A stretch of 21,161 nt of DNA from contig CAZRXG010000057.1 in the NCBI GenBank assembly GCA_964603985.1, positions 1 through 21,161 of the forward strand, read 5' to 3'. The translations under genes were made by a program, and so were the position numbers. The stretch is from CAZRXG01 sp964603985 (GTDB lineage: Bacteria; Chloroflexota; Anaerolineae; Aggregatilineales; UBA3940). Below are positions 15,303 through 21,161 of the stretch, in pieces (position 1 is the stretch's first letter; each line of letters begins with the position of its first letter). The notes beneath the pieces were generated by a model. The model was not told the origin of the DNA. It made no database searches and worked only from the letters and a program-made list of their open reading frames with translations.

Positions 15303-15623
15303 ATGCTAGATCAATCTGTTGAGCCACTTTGGGTTCGGATTGTTTTTTCCTCCTTATCCCTGTTGATCATCTTGTTTGGTTTGGGATTCTTCTACTACTA
15401 CTGGTACCTGTCGTGGTTCAACCCGGCAAAGTTACGTGAATTGGAGAAAAAGCGGCTTGGGTTTCTGAACAAACGATTTTGCCCCAGGTATCTAGCCGCC
15501 CAACTTAAGCTAATGCAGCAAGATGCATGGTTACAAGCTTACCGCATTGCCTTTACCATCGGCCTACTACCATTTACAGCCCTCATCATCTTTCTAATAT
15601 TAAAAATGTTCAGAGTAATATAG
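15303..15623 (+). CDS. Small two-helix membrane protein, unknown
   Basis: The 106-aa product has a first membrane span at about residues 11-36 (rich in Leu/Phe/Tyr), a basic cytoplasmic-like middle (KLRELEKKRLGFLNKRF) and a second span at about 84-103. The ATG at 15303 has GGAG at 15293-15296. A longer frame from 15111 runs back into the repeat and is not credible. Codon use and GC content (one 60-nt line is 43%) are clearly lower than in the neighbours. It lies 36 nt upstream of the lipoprotein gene and the two probably form one unit. No family recognised. Confidence 0.7.
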   Translation: MLDQSVEPLWVRIVFSSLSLLIILFGLGFFYYYWYLSWFNPAKLRELEKKRLGFLNKRFCPRYLAAQLKLMQQDAWLQAYRIAFTIGLLPFTALIIFLILKMFRVI

Positions 15624-15659
15624 TGTCGGTTGGCCTTGACCGTAACGAGTGAAGGATTC

Positions 15660-16265
15660 ATGAATAAGCGCCACGTTTTAACCGGCGTATTATCTGCTGG
15701 ATTGGTGCTCGTTTTCGTGACAGGCTGTCAGAGCGCAAAAACACCAAGTCTAAATGATTATTTCTTGTCTGAAGGATGCAATCGCAGTTGTTGGAATGGT
15801 ATTGAACCTGGGAAGACAGACACGGCGGAGCTTGAGCAGATTCTGGACAGCCTGGAGATCGAATACGAAAAGGATGCCTATGGGGACTCCCTGTTGTATG
15901 TGTTCTTTCCAGACGAGAGCCTGATAAATCCAACCATCGACCCCCTGGGCCAGACATCCATTCATGCTTCCAACCGAACCGTTACTTATGTTCACATAAT
16001 GGCGGAGTTATGCCTATCGTCATTCATTGCCGAGTATGGTCCACCTGACGCCATGATTGATAATCCATCCTATTTGCAATACCTCTACATTGACAAGCGA
16101 TTACGGCTAATACCCTGGAAAGCTGATCCCTCTCGGATAGGTGCCGTAGGCCTGTACTCAGATGAGTATGGGGATACAGAATTCAAACGTCTAATTCCCT
16201 TCGATGAGAGTGTGCTGCACACAATTCAGTTTGAACAATGCACTGATGCGTTTACGGGCGGTTAG
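15660..16265 (+). CDS. Small lipoprotein with a SCWNGI-PGKT motif
   Basis: The 201-aa product starts MNKRH, followed by a hydrophobic core and lipobox VTGC (Cys 25). The mature part begins with LSEGCNRSCWNGIEPGKTD, and I recall this C..xCW.GI.PG.T pattern as recurrent in Chloroflexota lipoproteins, where it is followed by an acidic helix (ELEQILDSLEIEY). The rest has alternating strands, including FIAEYGPPDAM and LYSDEYGDT, and ends QFEQCTDAFTGG. The ATG at 15660 was chosen for the signal peptide and GAAGGA site just upstream. GC content is lower than in the surroundings. Function unknown. Confidence 0.75.
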   Translation: MNKRHVLTGVLSAGLVLVFVTGCQSAKTPSLNDYFLSEGCNRSCWNGIEPGKTDTAELEQILDSLEIEYEKDAYGDSLLYVFFPDESLINPTIDPLGQTSIHASNRTVTYVHIMAELCLSSFIAEYGPPDAMIDNPSYLQYLYIDKRLRLIPWKADPSRIGAVGLYSDEYGDTEFKRLIPFDESVLHTIQFEQCTDAFTGG

Positions 16266-16304
16266 AATCGGTGTTGGGCCGTCTCGCCCCGCCTCACGAC
16301 GCTC

Positions 16305-16369
16305 CGCTCCGCCGAGTCCCCCCATGCATAGGGAGACGGATGAGCCGTTGGGCTTCACAGGGGGATGAG
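16305..16369 (-). repeat. 65-bp repeat, right copy flanking the low-GC block
   Basis: This is the direct repeat of 15021-15085 in the same orientation, with six substitutions in 65 positions. It lies between the low-GC lipoprotein gene (stop at 16265) and the amidase gene (start at 16441). Its ATGCAT-centred half (CCCCCCATGCATAGGG) makes the relation to the repeat at 9061 visible. Confidence 0.85.
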
Positions 16370-16440
16370 GGCCGCGCCGCAGTCGGCAGTATTCAGGTTA
16401 GCGGAGCACTAAACACCGGGAAGAGGGGAGATTTTTACCG

Positions 16441-17349
16441 ATGGCAGCGTTGCAACGTGCGAGGCGGATCGCCGGGGTGGTTGGGGTGTTGCTCGTGGTG
16501 GTGGGATGTGCCCGGCGGAGCGCGACCACGCTCCCCGCTACGCTGCCGCCGGGGTCGCCCTCCGTGCCAACCGCCGTGCAGTGGACGCCCCTGCCGATTG
16601 ACAGCGTGACGCCGTCCGAGCAGCCAATACCGACGGCCACGCCCACACAGTTCGTGCTGACCGTCACGATTGTCAGCCCGACCGCCCTGCCATCCACGCC
16701 CATCGCGGCCCCCTCCCCGACTGCCCCAACCGTCACAACCGTGCCGACTCCGACCGCCGTACCGCCGCCGCCCACCGTGACCGGGGCACCGGTTGAGACG
16801 GTGACCCCGCCCACGCCTGATTTGACGGTCGAGCAGCCGGAGATGGTCACGCGGCAGGAGTGGGGCGCACAGCCGCCGGGCGGTGAGTACCTCCCCCACA
16901 CGCCGGAGCGCATCACGCTGCACGAGGATGGCGTGTTCTTCGACGGCGACCCGATCCAGCGGCTGAGGACGATCCAGCGTTACGCGATGCAGACGCGCGG
17001 TTGGGTTGACACGCCCTACCACTTCCTGATCGACCGCCAGGGCGTGATCTATGAGGGGCGTCCGGTCGCGGTGGTGGGCGACACGGCCACCGATTACGAC
17101 CCGACCGGGCACGTGAGCGTCACGCTGTTGGGCGATTACGACGTGCAGGAGACCACCCCGGCCCAGGTCGAGGCGCTCGTGGCGCTGGCGGGCTGGTTGT
17201 GTCTGGCCTATGACATCCCGCCGGAAGCCATCGCCGGGCACCGCGACTACGCGGCCACGTCGTGCCCCGGCGAGACGGTGTACACCGGCTACCTCGAAAA
17301 TGGGCTGCTGATCGAGCTGGTGCGGCAGCGCATCCAGGCATCTGGCTGA
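16441..17349 (+). CDS. Lipoprotein N-acetylmuramoyl-L-alanine amidase (PGRP/Amidase_2 type)
   Basis: The 302-aa product has a lipobox VVGC (Cys 23), a Pro/Thr/Val-rich linker (about 28-128) and a C-terminal amidase domain (about 133-300). The domain begins with VTRQEWGAQPP (136-146), a PGRP hallmark. Zinc ligands are H161 (ITLHEDG), H267 and C275 (GHRDYAATSCPGE). Y193-H194 in PYHFLIDRQG matches the active-site Tyr region. Such enzymes cleave the bond between MurNAc and the peptide stem of peptidoglycan. One oddity is that the usual HHT after the first strand is HED here. GGGGAG at 16425-16430 serves the ATG at 16441. It is probably surface-tethered and works in wall turnover or attack on other cells' walls. 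Confidence 0.85.
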   Translation: MAALQRARRIAGVVGVLLVVVGCARRSATTLPATLPPGSPSVPTAVQWTPLPIDSVTPSEQPIPTATPTQFVLTVTIVSPTALPSTPIAAPSPTAPTVTTVPTPTAVPPPPTVTGAPVETVTPPTPDLTVEQPEMVTRQEWGAQPPGGEYLPHTPERITLHEDGVFFDGDPIQRLRTIQRYAMQTRGWVDTPYHFLIDRQGVIYEGRPVAVVGDTATDYDPTGHVSVTLLGDYDVQETTPAQVEALVALAGWLCLAYDIPPEAIAGHRDYAATSCPGETVYTGYLENGLLIELVRQRIQASG

Positions 17350-17355
17350 ATGAAG

Positions 17356-17386
17356 CCGGGCCTCTCTCATGGTGAGAGAGGCCCGG
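17356..17386. terminator. Bidirectional hairpin between convergent genes
   Basis: A perfect 13-bp stem (CCGGGCCTCTCTC with GAGAGAGGCCCGG) encloses a 5-nt loop. It lies 6 nt after the amidase stop and 41 nt after the stop of the convergent CAP gene. T-runs are missing on both sides. The arm CCGGGCCTC recurs in the terminator at 19385-19423. Confidence 0.65.
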
Positions 17387-17427
17387 AGGGGGTGCGCGGT
17401 GAGCCGGTGCACCGGGGGATGCATGGC

Positions 17428-18450
17428 TCATTGCAGTGAGATGGTGTAGTTCCCTGGGAACCAGGCGTAGACCCAGATCTCGTAGCTGCCTGTGGTCGAT
17501 AAGGTGGTGGAGATGTTTGCCACGCCGCTGAAGGTATCCGCGCCCCCCACAAAACTTCCATCCGGGGCGTACAGCTCAATGACGAACAGGCCGTCGTCTG
17601 TGGCTGCCAGCTCGATGGTGACCGACTGCCCGGCAGTGCCGTCAAACGTCCAGATGTCGCCCTCGTCCGGCCAGAGGATAGAGCCTGTGCCGCTGCTGCC
17701 GGGGGTGAGCGTTCCGGCGTCGGTGAACTGAATCGGGGAAAAATCGTCGTCTGATGGCTCCTCCGTCTCGACCGGAGTGTCGAGTGAGGAGAAATCTAGA
17801 TCGCTGCATTTGGGAGTGGGCTGCTCAGGTTGGGTGCTCGTTCCGGCAAGGATCAGGACGACAAAGGCCATGCCGTCGTGCGCGGAAGAAGTCACATGGC
17901 CGTAGCCAAGCTCCTCGAATTGAGGGTTGGTGACCAGGGGGTTGGCATCGCCTCCCCAGCCTTCATAGAAGCCGCTGACATCCTTGAAGCCGCCGCAGAA
18001 GTTCATTCCCCAGCCCTGCGTTTTGTGGCCGAAGCTACGAATGAAGGCGCCAGGATCCGGCGGCGGCCCCGCATATCCACCCTTTGCCATGTCCATGGCG
18101 TGGGCCGATGCGGCGGCGTTCAGCTTGGAGTTGACCGTGACGGGCTGCAACCCTGCGTTGCACCGCCCCCTGTTCACAAGCAGCGCCATTTCTGAGGAAT
18201 AGTCAAACGATTCGTATTCCCCCTCGCCCGCCGCGCCCGCATATTGTGGATCGGGGGGAATTTCGACCAGCTCGGCCTCAGTGCCGACGTACGTATCCCC
18301 TGTCCCTGCAACCGGCTGGCCGATAATCAGGTCCCCCCACCTTCCGGGCTGCCCCGTGCCACAGCCGACGGTGAGCGCAGCACAGAGGATGGTGATCGCA
18401 ACCACTGCTGCACGTGTGGCACGTTGAGGCCAGGTGGTTCTGGCAGACAT
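17428..18450 (-). CDS. Lipoprotein with CAP (SCP/PR1-like) and PPC domains
   Basis: The 340-aa product has a lipobox TVGC (Cys 30). A CAP domain spans about 86-203: EMALLVNRGRCNAGLQPV at its start, LNAAASAHAMDMAKGGY as the core helix, then GWGMNFCGGF, VTNPQFEELGYGHV and AFVVLILAG. After an acidic linker, residues about 242-340 form a bacterial pre-peptidase C-terminal (PPC) beta-sandwich (DIWTFDGTAGQSVTIEL, LYAPDGSFVG, GSYEIWVYAW). The CAP cavity His usually found after the core helix (SHxG) is replaced by AGPP, so metal binding may be lost. AAGGAGAT lies 8 nt before the ATG at 18450. Secreted; precise role unknown. Confidence 0.85.
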   Translation of the reverse strand: MSARTTWPQRATRAAVVAITILCAALTVGCGTGQPGRWGDLIIGQPVAGTGDTYVGTEAELVEIPPDPQYAGAAGEGEYESFDYSSEMALLVNRGRCNAGLQPVTVNSKLNAAASAHAMDMAKGGYAGPPPDPGAFIRSFGHKTQGWGMNFCGGFKDVSGFYEGWGGDANPLVTNPQFEELGYGHVTSSAHDGMAFVVLILAGTSTQPEQPTPKCSDLDFSSLDTPVETEEPSDDDFSPIQFTDAGTLTPGSSGTGSILWPDEGDIWTFDGTAGQSVTIELAATDDGLFVIELYAPDGSFVGGADTFSGVANISTTLSTTGSYEIWVYAWFPGNYTISLQ

Positions 18451-18530
18451 AGAATAGATCTCCTTTCAAGCGTAGGCCCGCGAGCGAACTTCGCGGCTTC
18501 TGGGTCAGGAACTACAGGATCGGACAAAGT

Positions 18531-18580
18531 TGCCGGGGCAGTCTGCCGGGGCAGATTTGCCAAATCCGTGATTTCGTCAA
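18531..18580 (-). promoter_or_regulatory. Possible promoter and tandem operator of the CAP gene
   Basis: On the minus strand TTGACG (18575-18580) follows an AT-rich TAATTAAT stretch, but the -10 at 17 bp (AATCTG) is poor. The 11-bp word TGCCGGGGCAG occurs twice at 13-bp spacing (18531-18541 and 18544-18554), where a regulator could sit next to the promoter. The call is weak. Confidence 0.3.
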
Positions 18581-18683
18581 TTAATTAGTCGCACGCGCGG
18601 CGCAAAAAGGGTCTCTTTCCGCGACTGAACGGCGCGGCTATAGAGAAATTGAGGTTGTTGCCATTTACGACAAACCGGCCAGA

Positions 18684-18757
18684 ACTTACGCAGTTGAGCG
18701 CCTCTGCGCCGCTCCTGCGCCGCTCCTGCGCGCTTCCGGCCTCCCGACTGCGTAAGT
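18684..18757. repeat. 74-bp inverted-repeat element (MITE-like)
   Basis: Perfect 11-bp ends, ACTTACGCAGT and ACTGCGTAAGT, enclose a core with CTGCGCCGCTC-type short direct repeats. Imperfect pairing continues outward to about 18675-18766 (CCGGCCAG against the complement of CCGACCGG). It lies in the 331-nt gap between the CAP gene and the anchored protein. No transposase or clear target duplication is visible. Nothing else in the gap looks like a gene. Confidence 0.55.
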
Positions 18758-18781
18758 CCGACCGGCAAACTGCCCCTGCTG

Positions 18782-19288
18782 CTAGTCCTCGATGTCAACC
18801 CGCAGGCTGGCTTCTGTCTCCTCGTAGCCCGCCAGACGCGCCCACACCGTCACGTCGACGTACGAGCCGCCTGTGCCGATGTCCCACGTCCACAGGCAGA
18901 CGCCGTCCTCGCCTGCTGTGACCGGGGCGGCATCCAGCGAACCGGGACGCCGCCGGGTCGAGTACACGGCGTCGATGGTGCAGGCCGCGCCGGGCAGCGT
19001 CTGGGCGCGGATCGTCCCCGGCTGCCTGCGCACGAAGCGCGTCGGGTCGGCCTTGAGGGCCAGCATCAGCACGTCAGGCGAGGGTGCTTTTGTCTTGACC
19101 GGGGCGGACGGGCGCGGCGGGGGGGACAGGCTGATGGGAGGCGTTTGCACCGCTTTCCCAACCCCGGCCTCCTGCTCCTCGTCCCGCGTGACGATGTACA
19201 CCACCACGCCGACGGCGAGCGCCAGGCCGACGCCCAACACCATCCATGATAAGCGTCTAAAAATCAGTCGTCCGGCTAAAGGTATCAC
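18782..19288 (-). CDS. Membrane-anchored extracellular protein, unknown
   Basis: The 168-aa product has one signal-anchor helix (about residues 13-33), a Pro-rich spacer (about 48-70) and a C-terminal domain with alternating strands, two Cys (in GAACTIDAVYS and DGVCLWTWDIG) that may pair, and an ending SYVDVTVWARLAGYEETEASL. This looks like an Ig-like or beta-sandwich domain, but no family is recognised. The GTG at 19288 is supported by AAAGGA 7 nt upstream and a TATAAT box at 19326. It lies downstream of the dockerin/TolB gene on the same strand, with a terminator between them. Confidence 0.72.
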   Translation of the reverse strand: MIPLAGRLIFRRLSWMVLGVGLALAVGVVVYIVTRDEEQEAGVGKAVQTPPISLSPPPRPSAPVKTKAPSPDVLMLALKADPTRFVRRQPGTIRAQTLPGAACTIDAVYSTRRRPGSLDAAPVTAGEDGVCLWTWDIGTGGSYVDVTVWARLAGYEETEASLRVDIED

Positions 19289-19325
19289 ACCCGAATCCTT
19301 TCTCGCTTCACAACGTTACCTCTAT

Positions 19326-19331
19326 ATTATA
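19326..19331 (-). promoter_or_regulatory. Possible -10 box of the anchored-protein gene
   Basis: TATAAT on the minus strand lies in a local AT-rich run (19319-19335), giving a leader of about 30 nt to the GTG at 19288. The -35 is weak (TTTCAG at 16 bp). Confidence 0.45.
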
Positions 19332-19377
19332 TTACGATAGGCCCCACCTGAAAGTCGCCGCCGTCCGCCCGGCGGCA

Positions 19378-19423
19378 CACAAAAGGCCGGGCCTCCCCCG
19401 CGAGGGTCGCAGGAGAGGCCCGG
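19378..19423 (-). terminator. Rho-independent-like terminator of the dockerin/TolB gene
   Basis: On the minus strand CCGGGCCTC and GAGGCCCGG form a 9-bp stem (19387-19395 with 19415-19423) with further partial pairing inside, followed by CCTTTTGTGTG. It lies about 30 nt after the stop at 19452. Confidence 0.65.
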
Positions 19424-19451
19424 AGAGTCTACGTTGGACCAGGCAGCCCGC

Positions 19452-21161
19452 TTACGGGCGCTGGGCCCAGTCGACGGTGTTGCGAAGCGCGAACAGGTCG
19501 CAGGGTGTGCTGCTGCACGACGGGTTGCCGACCTGGCCGGTCAACCAACTAGACGGGTCTGTGGAGGGTTCCTCCCATTCGGGCCAGACGTAGGACCCTG
19601 AGGTGTTCCATTTTTTCCACCAGTGGATCCAGAAGACGTAGCCGCCTGTCTCGTAGAGTATGATGGAGCTACCCCAACCCAGCTCGATCTCGTAGTAGTC
19701 GACGTCGGTCGAGATGGGGACATAGACGCCACCGCCGGAGTCGTAAGTCACGTCGGTGTGTGGGTAGCCCGTCCAGCCGGCCGTATTCGGGTCGCTGTAG
19801 TCGTCGACGACGCACGGGCTGGAGGTGCAGTTGAGCTGTGCCCAGCGCAGGACGCGGTTGCCCATGCCGTCGTCGTAGCGGTAGAAGAGCTGGCCGCTGC
19901 TGACGATGGGCATGTCGGAGCCGAGGGGGATGTCGTTGGAGTTGCCGGGGAGCGTGGGATCATCGAGGAGATCCCACGTGTCGCCGTTCAGGAAGTAGCG
20001 GTAGACGTTGGAGCCGCCGCCGTTGTCGTAGGCGAAGACCAGCTCGTTGTCGCTGGCCCAGGCGGGCGGCCAGATCTCGGTGTCCACACCGCCGCTGAGG
20101 AGCTGGAAGTTGCTGCCGTTGGCGTCGATCAGGCACAGGTAGCCGTCGTTGTACCGGTAGCCGGTGCTGCCGCTCCCCGCGTCCCACGAGCAGACGAAGG
20201 CGATACGCTGGCCGTCAGGCGACCAGGAGGGCGCGAAGGCGTCGTAGGCGAAGCCCTTGGGCAGGATGGCGGTTGCCTTGGGCTTGCTGCTGGCTACGTC
20301 GGCCACGTACAGGCCGTAGCGGTCGATGCCGGCCTTGCTGTCGTAGGCCGAGCGGATGAAGGCCACCTGCGAGCCGTCAGGCGAGAGCGTGGCCCACAGG
20401 TCACGCCCACCCTTGGCCTCCGGGACGAGCTGCGTCACGCCAAAGGACTGCGGGCGCTGGTCGCCCAGCCAGACGCGGCTGTTGACGTAGTCGTCGTAGT
20501 CGCGCGGCAGGTCGTAGATGAAGTGGTTGAGGTAGTCGTCCTCGCAGTAGCCGTAGCTGGCGCCAACGATGGCCAGGTCCTCCTCGTCGGTCGCGCCGTC
20601 GCCGTTGACGTCGCCCAGAGCGTCGATCTCGTAGCTGGAGGTGACCACGCCCAGGTCGAGGCTGTCGACGTCCTGGCCCTGATTCCAGCCCCCGCCCCAG
20701 GCTTGGGAGGCGCACTCGGTCTCGGTGGACGGCGTGACATCGACGTTGCCAGCCTTCAGCTCAACCGGCAGGAAGTAGAAGTCGGTGTACCACTCGGAGT
20801 CCTGGTCCCAGCTCATCTGGGCGGCTTCCCGGGATATCAGGTGCATGTCCTCGTAGGTCGCCAGCGGGTCGGGGCTGGGGATCTGCCCCATGAAGAAGCA
20901 TTCGTAGAGGCCGCGCACCCGCGTGGTGATGCTCCACAGGCCCTTGCTGTCGGCAGTCCCTTGATACCAGGTCTCGTCGGAGCCGCCCAGGCCCCAGGCG
21001 CAATGCGCGACCGGCTCGCTGCCGCCGGGGATCTTGGAGTAGGCCTGGTAGGTGATGGTGCCGTTGATGGTGTAGCCGGTCAGCACGTCGAGCGAGGTGC
21101 CCTTGTCGAACTTGGGCTTGGCCACGTCCTCGCCGTCCCGGTCGAGGAAGCGCCCGGTGCA
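19452..21161 (-). CDS. Secreted protein with dockerin-like repeat and TolB-type propeller (N-terminus beyond window)
   Basis: The frame is open to the right edge, with 569 residues visible; the GTG at 21125 is internal, since the frame continues upstream with TGRFLDRDGED. The first 165 residues look like beta domains with paired Cys. LGDVNGDGATDEEDLAIVGASYG (170-192, counted from that GTG; only the DVNGDG and DEEDL core is diagnostic) is one dockerin/EF-hand-type calcium loop with its helix. From about residue 240, LSPDGSQVAFIRS and WSPDGQRIAFVCS are PD40 blades of a TolB-like beta-propeller, continued by AWASDNELVFAYD and others. The end is rich in Trp and Tyr. Such proteins are exported and may bind other surface proteins; there is no sign of an enzyme active site in the visible part. 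Confidence 0.8.
   Translation of the reverse strand, partial: CTGRFLDRDGEDVAKPKFDKGTSLDVLTGYTINGTITYQAYSKIPGGSEPVAHCAWGLGGSDETWYQGTADSKGLWSITTRVRGLYECFFMGQIPSPDPLATYEDMHLISREAAQMSWDQDSEWYTDFYFLPVELKAGNVDVTPSTETECASQAWGGGWNQGQDVDSLDLGVVTSSYEIDALGDVNGDGATDEEDLAIVGASYGYCEDDYLNHFIYDLPRDYDDYVNSRVWLGDQRPQSFGVTQLVPEAKGGRDLWATLSPDGSQVAFIRSAYDSKAGIDRYGLYVADVASSKPKATAILPKGFAYDAFAPSWSPDGQRIAFVCSWDAGSGSTGYRYNDGYLCLIDANGSNFQLLSGGVDTEIWPPAWASDNELVFAYDNGGGSNVYRYFLNGDTWDLLDDPTLPGNSNDIPLGSDMPIVSSGQLFYRYDDGMGNRVLRWAQLNCTSSPCVVDDYSDPNTAGWTGYPHTDVTYDSGGGVYVPISTDVDYYEIELGWGSSIILYETGGYVFWIHWWKKWNTSGSYVWPEWEEPSTDPSSWLTGQVGNPSCSSTPCDLFALRNTVDWAQRP

Noticed and set aside
1..21161. tRNA, rRNA, CRISPR array, integrase or transposase
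   Set aside because: No TPsiC-like tRNA arm pattern, regular spacer array, or recombinase motif was seen on either strand by eye; a covariance-model scan would settle the RNA genes.

Overview
This is a GC-rich bacterial chromosomal window, most probably from an uncultured Chloroflexota of the Anaerolineae type. That placement is an inference from style. There are several lipoproteins with a lipobox Cys followed by long Thr/Pro-rich (TPTPTNTP-like) or Ala/Thr-rich linkers, a lipoprotein with a C..SCWNGI.PGKT motif, TolB-like/dockerin secreted proteins, and many G/C-box intergenic repeats. No rRNA, tRNA, CRISPR array, transposase or phage gene was seen. Promoters have the ordinary sigma-70 form, including one exact TTGACA-N17-TATAAT.

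Layout. 0-3.4 kb, + strand: the tail of a membrane protein, a Thr/Pro-rich lipoprotein, a hotdog thioesterase, a 66-aa protein behind a consensus promoter, and a DHA3-type MFS exporter. 3.5-5.8 kb, - strand: a class V aminotransferase, then a two-gene operon (a 55-aa coiled-coil protein overlapping a DUF1638-like protein) whose first gene is below the usual ORF size cut-off. 6.0-9.0 kb: a second MFS transporter (+), a four-helix membrane protein (-) and an EamA/DMT transporter (+). 9.2-13.1 kb, - strand: a DegV-family lipid-binding protein, a 500-aa lipoprotein with Ca-loop-like motifs, an M20 metallopeptidase and a small antitoxin-like protein. 13.4-14.8 kb: a P-loop protein of unknown function (+) converging on a SanA/DUF218 protein (-). 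14.9-16.4 kb: a lower-GC block with a two-helix membrane protein and a lipoprotein, bounded by two 65-bp direct repeats. 16.4-21.2 kb: cell-envelope and secreted proteins, namely a lipoprotein PGRP-type amidase (+), a CAP + PPC lipoprotein (-), a membrane-anchored extracellular protein (-) and a large dockerin/TolB-propeller protein cut by the right edge (-).

There is no single clear pathway. The common theme is the cell surface (five lipoproteins plus further anchored and secreted proteins) and transport (three multi-pass transporters). The points most worth a second look are the hidden coiled-coil/DUF1638 operon, the low-GC block between direct repeats, the modular G/C-box repeat family, a lipoprotein gene whose promoter predicts a leaderless mRNA, and the consensus-promoter 66-aa gene that resembles the tail of a membrane glycosyltransferase. 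All functions were read by eye from the sequence; no database search was run.
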